The translations under genes were made by a program, and so were the position numbers. Of a stretch of 64,000 nt of DNA, positions 1 to 7,866 are shown piece after piece; the first letter of the stretch is position 1; each line of letters begins with the position of its first letter. The notes under the pieces were generated by a model. It saw nothing but the letters and a program-made list of their open reading frames with translations. It did no database searches and was not told the origin of the DNA. The stretch lies in the NCBI GenBank assembly GCA_040544425.1, contig JBEONO010000004.1:1-64000 (forward strand), written 5' to 3'. This stretch comes from Solimicrobium sp040544425. Lineage in GTDB: Bacteria > Pseudomonadota > Gammaproteobacteria > Burkholderiales > Burkholderiaceae_D.

Positions 1-269
1 GTGACCGATGACATTACAATTTAACCGCGTAACACCATTTTAGGCGCATCGGTCACGATCACCAGAATCGTCGGTCACGTTCACCAGAATACGCAAGGTT
101 GAGACGGCATACAAATTTGCCGAACTTCATTCTCTCTCGATTGCCCCTTGGTTAAAGGACCAAATTCGATAGAATTGGCATTTCGACGGCTGGGTTAATA
201 GCCCAACCAATAAATGTCCGCTATGTAGAACATCGACCGTCTCCAATGGGCACGAAGCGGGCATATGCA
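1..269. other. Left-edge intergenic region with IS-end-like repeats
   Basis: No gene can be supported here. Two 20-bp direct repeats differing at one base (TCGGTCACGATCACCAGAAT at 49-68 and its near copy at 71-90) lie exactly 22 bp apart. The first ten bases of the window (GTGACCGATG) are the perfect inverse of CATCGGTCAC at 47-56. Short repeated and inverted blocks like these resemble the ends of some insertion sequences, for example of the IS21 family, but no transposase is visible and any element would lie left of the window. The rest, up to about 269, shows nothing recognisable. Confidence 0.35.
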
Positions 270-400
270 TATCCAAATAATACTGCCCCAAAATGCCCGG
301 ATCTGAGTTTGCCGCGAAGCGCCAAACCCAATGAACCGACTGTCGTTGTTATGCTGACAGCGCAGTGCAAGTTCAGCCCGGCCTACAAATAAGCGCCAGT
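270..400 (-). pseudogene. Decayed duplicate of the 3' end of the adjacent outer-membrane gene
   Basis: Read on the minus strand, about 130 bases line up with the last 130 bases of the gene at 401-1705. Both share the codons for a FGASxQTQ motif, followed by a sequence very close to the YYF stop region. The copy carries many substitutions and a one-base deletion just before the old C-terminus, so it runs past the ancestral stop. Copy and intact gene abut directly in tandem. The simplest reading is an old partial tandem duplication, or a paralogue deleted down to its tail. It has no start and should not make a protein. Confidence 0.7.
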
Positions 401-1705
401 CTAAAAATAATACCGCCCCAACAAAGCCCAGGTCTGAGTCTGCGGTGACGCACCAAACGCGCTGCGCTGACTGCCACTGTTGAGCTGCCATTGCAGCGCA
501 AATTCAGTGTGCGACAAATGGTAGCGCGCCTCCAGCCAGGTGAGTCGGCTTGAATCATCCTGATTGAATTTTTCCAGCGCACTCAGATCCAGATGATTGA
601 TGATCGCGTCCTGCCAGCCGGCATATAAAAATACGGTGCGTTTGGTGGGCGATTCCTGGCTGATGTTCAGCCAGTTGCGATACAGACCGTAAACCGGCAA
701 GGCCGCGCCCTGCACTTTGTCCCACTGATCCTGATTCAATCCGGCTCCGTTGTATTCATATTCAGCGGTCAGGGAGATTTTGTTCTCGGTCGTGTAGGTG
801 AGGCCGGTGGCGTAGCGGTTGCGAAAGGTGGTGTCGTCGGCAACCGGTATGTCGCGCTGTTGCAGTGCCTGTACGAACAGCAGGGGACTGCGCCCGCCTG
901 ACCATTCGGCATAAATTACGGTGGCGTCGTTGAGCAGGCTGGTCAGGCTGAGGCCAAATTGTGCTGGCTGTTGCTCAGACTTGTAGACCACGAATTGGGG
1001 ATTGAATCCTTCGCTGATTTTCGGGCTGTAGCTGATTAGCCAGCGATCGTTATTATTGGTCGCAGCGAAATCCGGATTGAAACTGTCGGTGCTGGGATGG
1101 TCCGAGATTTTGGGTGAATACAGCAGCGTGACCGAGCCGCTGTCGAACAATTCCTGGGCACGCAGCATGACGCTGCCCTGGCGGTTTTGTTTCAGACTGT
1201 TCGGGTCGACCGAGATGAACGAGCGCACCGCGTTGGTCTTGAAAAAGTCAGTCGGGTTGTAACCCAGTGCCACACCGTTGCGCACGTTGATGCGTCCAAA
1301 GTCGAACGCCAGATCAGGACGTGCCTGCCAGCTCAGATAGGCTTCGCGGATCGTGTTGATGGTATTGTTGTTGGGCTGCTGGGCTGGGTTGTCGGCATCC
1401 AGCCGGTCGGAGAATACGGCGCGCCAGCCTGGCGTAAACGTGTTGTCGTATCGCAGATCGAATGACAATCGCTGCTCCGGCTGGAAACTGTCTCCGTTGC
1501 GCCGCACCGCGCCGCCCAGCGAGGCTTCGCTGAAAATCTGCCAGTTGCTGGCTACGGCAGCTTTGGTCACGATCTGATCGGCCAGCTGCAAGGCTTGCAG
1601 ATCAGTGTCGTCCTGAGCGGCCACGTCCTGTGCAATCACGAATGGACACAGAACCGCACACAGAACCGCACGCAGAACCCCAACCAGCAGCGCGCGCCGA
1701 CTCAT
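401..1705 (-). CDS. Predicted outer-membrane beta-barrel protein
   Basis: A 434-residue protein with an N-terminal export signal (hydrophobic stretch at about residues 5-24, cleavage likely near AQDVAAQ). The body is rich in alternating polar/hydrophobic strands with aromatic residues, and the C-terminus ends in RYYF; a terminal aromatic residue is the usual signal of outer-membrane barrels. Strand-like repeats such as LDLSALEKF...LTWLEARYHL support a barrel. The start overlaps the stop of the upstream LolA-like gene by 4 bp (ATGA), so it is the last gene of the ABC transporter operon. I cannot name a substrate. By position it may receive or export whatever the ABC/LolA-like module handles. 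Immediately downstream lies a decayed copy of its own 3' end. Confidence 0.75.
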   Translation of the reverse strand: MSRRALLVGVLRAVLCAVLCPFVIAQDVAAQDDTDLQALQLADQIVTKAAVASNWQIFSEASLGGAVRRNGDSFQPEQRLSFDLRYDNTFTPGWRAVFSDRLDADNPAQQPNNNTINTIREAYLSWQARPDLAFDFGRINVRNGVALGYNPTDFFKTNAVRSFISVDPNSLKQNRQGSVMLRAQELFDSGSVTLLYSPKISDHPSTDSFNPDFAATNNNDRWLISYSPKISEGFNPQFVVYKSEQQPAQFGLSLTSLLNDATVIYAEWSGGRSPLLFVQALQQRDIPVADDTTFRNRYATGLTYTTENKISLTAEYEYNGAGLNQDQWDKVQGAALPVYGLYRNWLNISQESPTKRTVFLYAGWQDAIINHLDLSALEKFNQDDSSRLTWLEARYHLSHTEFALQWQLNSGSQRSAFGASPQTQTWALLGRYYF

Positions 1706-2472
1706 TCCGGTTTAAAGCGCGGCAGATATTCGCGCTGCAGCCAGGCGTCGGGTACATCGCGTTTGACCAGATCGGAGTAACGCATGACGGTGACCCAGCT
1801 TGGGTCCAGTCCGTCGATGATCACGGTCTCAGTCGGTCGATCCAGGCCCAATTGTTTTTCATACTTGCGGTAGTAGGCGCTTTTGAGCAGCTTGCCGCTG
1901 TCGGTATAAAAGCGCGCTTTCACCGGATGATTATTGCCAACCTCAATCCACATATCGATGTGATGATAAGTCGCGTCCGGCGTGCTGGCTTCCATCGCCA
2001 GCTTGTAGCAATGTTTGGTCTGACGATCACCGTCCTGAGTGTCTTCCTCGACCGCGGTGGTGGCGCGGTAATCCTTGGCCAGATTGACCGTCACCACGTC
2101 GCCATTGGAAGCCTGCCCAAGCAAGCGCTGTTGCGGCGACATGCGGATGCTGGCCTTGCTGGTCGGATCGTAAAACCACAGGTCCTTGCCGCTGAACAGA
2201 ATCAGCTTGTTGGCGTCGCGCGCCGGTGCGATATAGCGAATCAGGCTGCGGAACTGGCCATTGCCCGGATCGGCTTTGGAGTAGATGCCCAGTGTGCTGG
2301 TATCGGTTTGTTTCCCGGCCTTGTATTCGGTCAGGGTATTGGTCAGACCGAAAGGATAATCCGGGTTGCGCACTGCATCGCTGGCGGCCAGAATTTCCTG
2401 CGGGGTTTGTGTTGCCTGTGCCAGGGCCGACAGGCAGGTCAAGACCAGGAAAAGTAATTTAATTTTTTTCAT
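1702..2472 (-). CDS. LolA-like outer membrane lipoprotein-sorting protein
   Basis: A 256-residue periplasmic protein with a clear signal peptide (residues 1-20, ending ALAQA). The mature part has the features of the LolA/LolB-fold family annotated as 'outer membrane lipoprotein-sorting protein': a TLGIYSKAD strand, then FRSLIRYIAPARDANKLILF, then the DLWFYDPTSKASIRMSP segment. This family often sits next to MacB/LolCDE-type ABC transporters, as here. It lies between the permease gene (24-bp gap) and the outer-membrane barrel (4-bp overlap). Inference: it carries a hydrophobic cargo across the periplasm between the inner-membrane ABC complex and the outer-membrane partner. It is not the housekeeping LolA, which usually sits elsewhere beside ftsK. 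Confidence 0.75.
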   Translation of the reverse strand: MKKIKLLFLVLTCLSALAQATQTPQEILAASDAVRNPDYPFGLTNTLTEYKAGKQTDTSTLGIYSKADPGNGQFRSLIRYIAPARDANKLILFSGKDLWFYDPTSKASIRMSPQQRLLGQASNGDVVTVNLAKDYRATTAVEEDTQDGDRQTKHCYKLAMEASTPDATYHHIDMWIEVGNNHPVKARFYTDSGKLLKSAYYRKYEKQLGLDRPTETVIIDGLDPSWVTVMRYSDLVKRDVPDAWLQREYLPRFKPE

Positions 2473-2495
2473 TATGTATCCAACGATTTTTTCAA

Positions 2496-3884
2496 TTAAA
2501 CGTGGCGCAAAGCATCAACGATCATCATCTTCGAGGCGCGATTGGCCGGCCACCATGCCGATACGACCGTCACCAAAAACAATCCGCTCACGCTGCCAAT
2601 GACCAGGGTGGGATCTTGCCAGACCCGCACCAGAATCAGGTAGGCATACGAATAGCCGGGCGGCGTCCAGGTCAGTCCGCTGTGGTTGATGAAATAGGCA
2701 ATGATCAAGGCGCAGATCACACCGACTGCGGCACCAAACACGCCCAGCAAAATGCCTTCGCACAGAAACAGAAAGCGCAACCCGGAACGACGCAAACCCA
2801 TGGCGCGCAAGGTGCCAATTTCAACCGTGCGTTCGACCACCGCGGTGCTCATGGTATTACCGATCGTGAACAGCACAATGACCGCGATCAAGGTCGCGAT
2901 AAATCCAAACATCGAATCCATGAACTGCGCAGTCTGGCCGTACATGGGATTCAACTTGGCAAAGTCCAGCACATCGAGTTCCTGATCTTTAAACTGCGTG
3001 CCCAGAATTTCCCGCAAGCGGGCCTGCGCCAGGGGTATCTGATTCGTATGAGGCAACTGCACCTGGATCGCGGTGACCTTGGGTTCGGAAGATCCGTAGA
3101 TCAGTTTTTGCGCCTGACTTAAATGCATTGCCAGATACACGTCATCGAGCGCCTTGATGCCCATATTTCTGGCGCCGACCACGCTCAGGCTGGCGACATT
3201 GGGCGCACCATGTGCCGTGGATGCCAGCATTTCAATCCGCGAGCCTTGCTCCTTGACCGGTTCTGACTTTTCCAGACCGGACAGCGCCATGATGTCATCC
3301 GGCGCAGCCTGACCTTCGGTGCTGACCGGCAGGTCGGATTGTTTGCAGCCCACCACCTGCAGTGCGGTACACAATCTCAATTTGCGCGCCACGCCTTCGC
3401 CGATCACGACCGAGTCCGGACTGGTGCCGGCCAGTTTTAAGGGTCTGACATAGCTGGTCAAGCCATAGTCATTCCATTTTTCCATCTGGCTGCGTTGTTC
3501 TGGAATTGATCCGGTGGCCAGTACCGAGCGCGACACACCGGCTGCGAAATTGCCGGCCAGGCCACCGAGTTGCAGAGTCGGGGTCACCACGTTCAACATC
3601 GGTGCCATGATCGGATCCTGTTTGACCGTGTCGATAATATGCTGATAGTCGGTGATGCCGTAGGCGGTCGGATTGTCGCCACCTTCCAGATAATAATTCA
3701 GGTGCTGAATCTGCAGATGGCCGCTGCCCTGCACGAAGCCGGTTTCAATCCCGTAAACAATATTCGAACGATAGCCGCCGAACAGCAGGATCGAGGTCAG
3801 GCCGACCACCATCGCCAGCACGGTAGTGAGCGAGCGGCGGCGGTTGCGCAAGAGATTTCTTAATGCCAGTGCGAAGGTTTTCAT
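2496..3884 (-). CDS. ABC transporter permease, FtsX/MacB/LolCE family
   Basis: A 462-residue inner-membrane protein with the typical architecture. There is an N-terminal transmembrane helix (about residues 19-38, after RNLLRNRRRSLTT), a large periplasmic MacB_PCD-like domain (about 40-315), and a C-terminal FtsX domain with three helices. The motif VVERTVEIGTLRAMGLRRSGL sits between helices and is the usual coupling segment of this family. The start overlaps the end of the ATPase gene by 4 bp (ATGA), so the two are translationally coupled. This class works mechanically across the periplasm rather than as a channel, which fits the LolA-like protein and barrel encoded next. Substrate unknown. 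Confidence 0.88.
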   Translation of the reverse strand: MKTFALALRNLLRNRRRSLTTVLAMVVGLTSILLFGGYRSNIVYGIETGFVQGSGHLQIQHLNYYLEGGDNPTAYGITDYQHIIDTVKQDPIMAPMLNVVTPTLQLGGLAGNFAAGVSRSVLATGSIPEQRSQMEKWNDYGLTSYVRPLKLAGTSPDSVVIGEGVARKLRLCTALQVVGCKQSDLPVSTEGQAAPDDIMALSGLEKSEPVKEQGSRIEMLASTAHGAPNVASLSVVGARNMGIKALDDVYLAMHLSQAQKLIYGSSEPKVTAIQVQLPHTNQIPLAQARLREILGTQFKDQELDVLDFAKLNPMYGQTAQFMDSMFGFIATLIAVIVLFTIGNTMSTAVVERTVEIGTLRAMGLRRSGLRFLFLCEGILLGVFGAAVGVICALIIAYFINHSGLTWTPPGYSYAYLILVRVWQDPTLVIGSVSGLFLVTVVSAWWPANRASKMMIVDALRHV

Positions 3885-4591
3885 ACAGCTGCCTCCGTGC
3901 TGTGGTGTTCAAGGCCGATAATGCGGCCGTCGCGAATGAAGATGGTGTCGTCAGCTTCGGCCTGCACCTGCGGGTCATGGGACGAAAATACGAAGGACAC
4001 CTGATGTTCGCGCTGCATCTTGCGCATCAGGCTGATGATGGCGGCGCCGGTCTGACTGTCCAGATTGGCAGTCGGTTCATCGGCCAGCACCAGCTTCGGT
4101 TCAGTCGCCAGAGCACGCGCAATCGCTACCCGTTGACGCTGCCCGCCCGACAATTGTCCGGGACGATTCTGCACCCGGTCGGCCAGACCGACGGCATCGA
4201 GTAAATCCATGACGCGTTGTTTGCGTTTGGCCGCCGGTACCTTGGTCAGGATCAGCGGGTACTCGACATTTTCATAGGTGCTCAGCACCGGCAGCAAATT
4301 GAAGTTCTGAAAAATATAGCCGAGATGATTGGCTCTGAAATCGGACAGGGCATCGTCTGACATGGTGTGCACCGATTGTCCTGCGACGATCACCTCACCC
4401 GAATTGGCCCGGTCGATGCAGCCGATCAAATTCAGCAAGGTGGTTTTGCCGCTGCCGGAAGGTCCTGAAATCACCGTAAAACAATTGTTGCGGATTTGCA
4501 GATCGATATCGATCAGGGCAGGCACGTCCACTGCATCGAGGTGATAGGTTTTGACAACCTTCTTGAATACAACCGGGTACTCGATGGGCAT
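3881..4591 (-). CDS. ABC transporter ATP-binding protein, MacB/LolD type
   Basis: A 236-residue nucleotide-binding subunit and the first gene of the four-gene operon. Walker A is GPSGSGKT at residues 43-50, the Q-loop follows in FQNFNLLPVLSTYENV, the signature is LSGGQRQRVAIARAL, Walker B is LVLADEP, then NLDSQTG and the switch His in SSHDPQV. The sequence is closest to the LolD/MacB group, which pairs with FtsX-type permeases like the one encoded immediately downstream. It powers transport or extrusion across the cell envelope. The 195 bp upstream, shared with the divergent F-box gene, should hold both promoters; I did not find an operator. Confidence 0.9.
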   Translation of the reverse strand: MPIEYPVVFKKVVKTYHLDAVDVPALIDIDLQIRNNCFTVISGPSGSGKTTLLNLIGCIDRANSGEVIVAGQSVHTMSDDALSDFRANHLGYIFQNFNLLPVLSTYENVEYPLILTKVPAAKRKQRVMDLLDAVGLADRVQNRPGQLSGGQRQRVAIARALATEPKLVLADEPTANLDSQTGAAIISLMRKMQREHQVSFVFSSHDPQVQAEADDTIFIRDGRIIGLEHHSTEAAV

Positions 4592-4786
4592 GACACAGAC
4601 TCCAGAAAATGAATGACGAAAACCGCGTCACAGTTTATCAGTTTTTGTAATCAAAAATTTGTGGAATTGAGTACTGGTAATTTCCCTTATGTGATCAGAC
4701 CGAAGTAACTGCCAGCATGACGAGCTTTTTTTAACGCTGCCCTGGCAATCAGACAGGGTAAACAGGAACTTATCTGGAGAATCAAT

Positions 4787-5893
4787 ATGCAAGTTACAAG
4801 CAGCCCGTCAAAGTGGCTCACTGCCACCTCATCAAGCACCTCATCCACCAGTCAGCCAACGACAACCGGCAAAGGCGAGGGCAGAAACCAGTTTCATTAT
4901 CAACCCACAGAACTCACCCAGAAAGTTGGGAGCTTTCTGACTTTGAAAGAGTCGCGCAGGTTTTCTGTATCGAATAAAAGTCTGTTTTCTACACTCAGTC
5001 CGCGCAGCACCTTGGATGTCGATAAGTGGAGACTTAATCTGGCCCAGGATTTTGAGACATTTGAGCAGGCCGACCATTTGCGCAGACTGGGCGGATACCA
5101 ATTGCCGGACATGCGCCGGTCGGAGCAGGACTATCCGACGAAAAATGAATTTTTTGAAGCACTGGCAAACAATTGCAGGAGTTTATACATTTTCCTCAGA
5201 AAGCATCCCGAGCGGCTCAATGAGCAAGATGAGCGGGGCATGACTATCCTGCACCACTCGGCGTCAATTGGAATCATGATGGGCTCCAATTCTGCATCGC
5301 TCATTCATCAACTTCTTTTCAATGCAGACGGCATTGACTTCACGATCAAAGACGAAAATGGCAACACACCGGTTCACATTGCCGGGTGCTACGCAGAAGA
5401 TCGGGTAACCTGCGATTACATCTTTCCCAATTTTGTGCGGAAAGCGATATCGCTCGGATTTGATTGCACTACCAGGGGTGTGAAAGGTCTGACCATACTG
5501 CATTTATCAGCACTTAACGCTTATACGGATTCATGGTTTAGAGGCAGACGAGAGAATCTGTCTCATATTTTGGCGATCCTGAAAGAGAACAAAATACCGA
5601 ATCTGAAAGCGGTATTGGACACTCTGTCAGACTCCGGTTCAACTGCCCTGTATTATTGCGTCAATCACCTGTTATTGAAGGAAGCCAGAGAACTGCTGGA
5701 GGCCGGCGCGGATCCGCAATTGTGTGGTGCTCCTGACCGCAACCCGGTCAATGAGGTGGGCCGGTTGAAGCAGGATATTCAGGCTGGCAAAACAGGGGGC
5801 TCCTATACTGAACAGGAACAGGCTCGACTGGACGAGCTTAACCAGAGCCTGGTGACTTTTGAAGAGCAACTGAAGAAACATTGTTCTTCATGA
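4787..5893 (+). CDS. F-box and ankyrin-repeat protein, candidate secreted effector
   Basis: A 368-residue protein with eukaryote-like domains. Residues 1-37 are Ser/Thr-rich and probably disordered, with no Sec signal. Residues about 38-72 (PTELTQKVGSFLTLKESRRF, then SVSNKSLFSTL) match the F-box pattern: Pro-x-Glu-Leu start, hydrophobic spacing, and a late Val-Ser-x-Lys. Ankyrin repeats follow: GMTILHHSAS at about 155, GNTPVHIAG at about 195, GLTILHLSAL at about 240, and GSTALYYCVN with LLEAGADPQL at about 290-315. A Gln/Glu-rich C-terminal helix ends the protein. The start has a good ribosome site (GGAG, 7 bases upstream). F-box proteins recruit substrates to SCF ubiquitin ligases in eukaryotes, and bacterial ones are mostly secreted effectors. 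Function and secretion are inferred; no secretion genes are in view. Confidence 0.75.
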   Translation: MQVTSSPSKWLTATSSSTSSTSQPTTTGKGEGRNQFHYQPTELTQKVGSFLTLKESRRFSVSNKSLFSTLSPRSTLDVDKWRLNLAQDFETFEQADHLRRLGGYQLPDMRRSEQDYPTKNEFFEALANNCRSLYIFLRKHPERLNEQDERGMTILHHSASIGIMMGSNSASLIHQLLFNADGIDFTIKDENGNTPVHIAGCYAEDRVTCDYIFPNFVRKAISLGFDCTTRGVKGLTILHLSALNAYTDSWFRGRRENLSHILAILKENKIPNLKAVLDTLSDSGSTALYYCVNHLLLKEARELLEAGADPQLCGAPDRNPVNEVGRLKQDIQAGKTGGSYTEQEQARLDELNQSLVTFEEQLKKHCSS

Positions 5894-5903
5894 GCTGTTG
5901 CTG

Positions 5904-5928
5904 CGACCCCGGCATCAATCCGGGGTCG
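5904..5928. terminator. Hairpin between convergent genes
   Basis: A perfect 9-bp stem CGACCCCGG / CCGGGGTCG with the loop CATCAAT lies in the 38 bp between the stops of the converging F-box and folE genes. There is no long T-run on either side, only GGATTATTT on the plus side. It probably acts as a bidirectional terminator. Confidence 0.6.
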
Positions 5929-5931
5929 GGA

Positions 5932-6651
5932 TTATTTCGGGATCAGACTCAAAAATTCCTGACGTAAGCCCGGCGTATTCAGGAATTTACCGCGCATTAC
6001 AGAATTGATCATGCGGTTGTCCAGATCTTTCACACCGCGCCACGACATGCAGAAATGCGTGGCTTCCATCACAATCGCCACGCCTTCAGCCTGGGTTTTC
6101 TGTTCGATCAGATCAGCCAGTTGCACCACCGCTTCTTCCTGAATTTGCGGGCGGCTCATGATCCACTCAGCCAGGCGCGCATACTTCGACAGACCGATCA
6201 CATTGGCTTTGGCATCGGGCAGAATCCCGATCCACACCTTGCCGATCACCGGACAGAGATGGTGGCTGCAGGCACTGCGTACCGTAATCGGACCGACGAT
6301 CATCAATTCATTTAAACCAGACGCATTTGGAAATGCGGTGGTGTCCGGCTGTTTGACATAGCGCCCCTGAAAAATTTCATTGACGTACATCTTCGCAACC
6401 CGGCGTGCCGTGTCCTTGCTGTTGTGATCGTGCTCGGTATCAATCACCAGACTGTCGAGCACCGCGCCGACGCGATGTTCAACCTCCTCGAGCAGCAGTG
6501 CCAGTTCACCTTCTTGAATGAAGTCGGCGATATTGTCGTTGGCGAAAAAGCGCTGCTTCGATGCGGTCAGGCGCGAACGAATCCGCGCTGAAACCGGCAG
6601 CTCTTCAATTCTGGTGATTGGGTGGGTCAGTTGCAGGTTACATGCCGACAT
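5932..6651 (-). CDS. folE: GTP cyclohydrolase I
   Basis: A 239-residue enzyme that converts GTP to 7,8-dihydroneopterin triphosphate, the first step of folate/pterin synthesis. Family hallmarks are visible: KDTARRVAKMYVNEIFQGRY, the zinc-ligand segment CSHHLCPVIGKVWIGILP, GLSKYARLAEW, and HFCMSWRGVKD carrying the third Cys. I chose the ATG at 6651 (MSACNLQL); the longer reading needs a TTG four codons upstream. It sits with a short-chain dehydrogenase and HiPIP, divergent from a MerR/LitR-like regulator. In Pseudomonas putida a folE copy belongs to the LitR light-induced set, so this may be a light- or stress-regulated pterin gene rather than the only housekeeping folE. That link is inference. 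Confidence 0.93.
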   Translation of the reverse strand: MSACNLQLTHPITRIEELPVSARIRSRLTASKQRFFANDNIADFIQEGELALLLEEVEHRVGAVLDSLVIDTEHDHNSKDTARRVAKMYVNEIFQGRYVKQPDTTAFPNASGLNELMIVGPITVRSACSHHLCPVIGKVWIGILPDAKANVIGLSKYARLAEWIMSRPQIQEEAVVQLADLIEQKTQAEGVAIVMEATHFCMSWRGVKDLDNRMINSVMRGKFLNTPGLRQEFLSLIPK

Positions 6652-6696
6652 GATGAGTTCCAATAGGTTTGCTGTGTGAGTGAGTTTTTTTATGTG

Positions 6697-7401
6697 TTAC
6701 CAAACGATGCTTTTGCCCATCTGATCAAAAAATCCGCCGCTGTCGCGTGGCGTGAGTTGATCAAGGCTGTACAGAATGCGCTGTGCTGCCAGTCTGGGGG
6801 TCTGTACGTCCAGCCCGGTTTTTGCGAAGCGCTGGGTCAGGCCGGTATCCACCGTGCCCGGATGCAGCGCAATGCAGATCGCTTCCGGTTTGCGACGCCG
6901 CAGTTCAACCGCCGCCGTTCTGACAATCTGATTCAGCGCCGCCTTCGATGCCCGGTAGCTGTACCAGCCACCCAGACTGTTGTCACCGATGCTGCCAACC
7001 CGTGCCGACAGAGTTGCAAACACACTGCGCTGATCACGCGCCAGCAAGGGGAAAAAATGTTTGATCAGTAAGGCCGGCCCGATCGTATTGACCGCGAAAG
7101 CGTGAGCCATCGCCGCCGGGTTCAGCTCAGCGGTACTTTTCTCAACCGCGTAGGGACCGGATTCCAGCACCCCGGTTGCGTCAATGATCAGACGCACCGG
7201 CGCTGAATTGTTCGCGATGTATTGCGCGGCGTCGGCGATGGTTTGCTCTTCCAATAAATCGAGTGGCACATGCTGGCGGCGTGCGCAGCCAAACACCTGG
7301 ACAAAATTGTTTTCCTCTTCGAGCTGCGCCAGCAAGGCAGCACCAATCCCGCCACTGGCGCCGATCACTACCGCGGTTCCTTCGCGTTTGGGATTGTTCA
7401 T
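6697..7401 (-). CDS. Short-chain dehydrogenase/reductase (SDR)
   Basis: A 234-residue classical SDR oxidoreductase. The nucleotide-binding motif is VVIGASGGIGAALL (about residues 11-24), in place of the standard TGxxxGxG. The catalytic Ser is in ATLSARVGSIGD and the YxxxK pair in YSYRASKAAL (about 156-160). The Rossmann core is complete and the length is normal. It lies 45 bp upstream of folE and 9 bp downstream of HiPIP on the same strand, so the three are likely one operon. SDR genes are regular members of LitR light-response clusters. The substrate is unknown; a pterin or a lipid is possible but unsupported. Confidence 0.85.
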   Translation of the reverse strand: MNNPKREGTAVVIGASGGIGAALLAQLEEENNFVQVFGCARRQHVPLDLLEEQTIADAAQYIANNSAPVRLIIDATGVLESGPYAVEKSTAELNPAAMAHAFAVNTIGPALLIKHFFPLLARDQRSVFATLSARVGSIGDNSLGGWYSYRASKAALNQIVRTAAVELRRRKPEAICIALHPGTVDTGLTQRFAKTGLDVQTPRLAAQRILYSLDQLTPRDSGGFFDQMGKSIVW

Positions 7402-7410
7402 GGCGTGGGC

Positions 7411-7722
7411 TTATCCGGCCTTTTTCACCCAGGCACTGCACCAGCCTTTGGCGTTGACCTGATTGCCGCCCATGATCGGACAGGTCGCCCAGGCGTCCGC
7501 CGCCTTGCCCTGATAGAGCTGGCAGTTACCGCAGACATGACCGGCGGCGTAAGTCGGAAATTTTTTCGCGTCGACCTTGGAAGCATCGTTCATATAACCC
7601 AGCGCCTTGGCGGTCGGACTGGCCTCATCCACGTGAGCGGCATCGGCCAGAGCGAAGCGGGTGCTGGCCAAACCCAGCACTGCGGGGATGGAAATCATAA
7701 AAAATTGGCGTCGTGTCTTCAT
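7411..7722 (-). CDS. High-potential iron-sulfur protein (HiPIP)
   Basis: A 103-residue periplasmic electron carrier holding one [4Fe-4S] cluster. The four Cys are at 64, 67, 81 and 95, i.e. C-x2-C-x13-C-x13-C, the HiPIP pattern, with the conserved aromatic/Gly context GHVCGNCQLYQG and GWCSAW. The N-terminus has a Tat signal (KTRRQFF at 3-8, then a hydrophobic stretch to about residue 26, cleavage after ALA), as expected for a protein exported with its cluster assembled. It is the first gene of the HiPIP-SDR-folE operon and is transcribed divergently from merR. It probably shuttles electrons between periplasmic or membrane redox enzymes; the partner is not encoded next to it. Confidence 0.9.
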   Translation of the reverse strand: MKTRRQFFMISIPAVLGLASTRFALADAAHVDEASPTAKALGYMNDASKVDAKKFPTYAAGHVCGNCQLYQGKAADAWATCPIMGGNQVNAKGWCSAWVKKAG

Positions 7723-7866
7723 GGTGAGGGTCCTCTTGGTCAGGGTTTGAACATGGTTTGAACAGCATAATATAGGCTTTGTCCGAATATATGTTAGTAT
7801 TTGTCCCGCATATTACCCAATATATCAGTACAATAGCTGTTCAATTGCAATCTTAACGGAGTTTTT
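7723..7866. promoter_or_regulatory. Divergent HiPIP/merR intergenic region with direct repeats
   Basis: This 144-bp, AT-rich space must hold the promoters of both directions. Two similar blocks, TTTGTCCGAATAT (7778-7790) and TTTGTCCCGCATAT (7800-7813), start 22 bp apart, i.e. two helical turns. A second pair, GTTTGAAC at 7744-7751 and 7756-7763, is 12 bp apart. Either could be an operator for the MerR-type regulator. No binding data support this; it is a candidate only. Confidence 0.4.

Noticed and set aside
1630..2457. 275-codon open frame opposite the LolA-like gene
   Set aside because: It is the reverse-strand shadow of the LolA-like and barrel genes, with no domain of its own.
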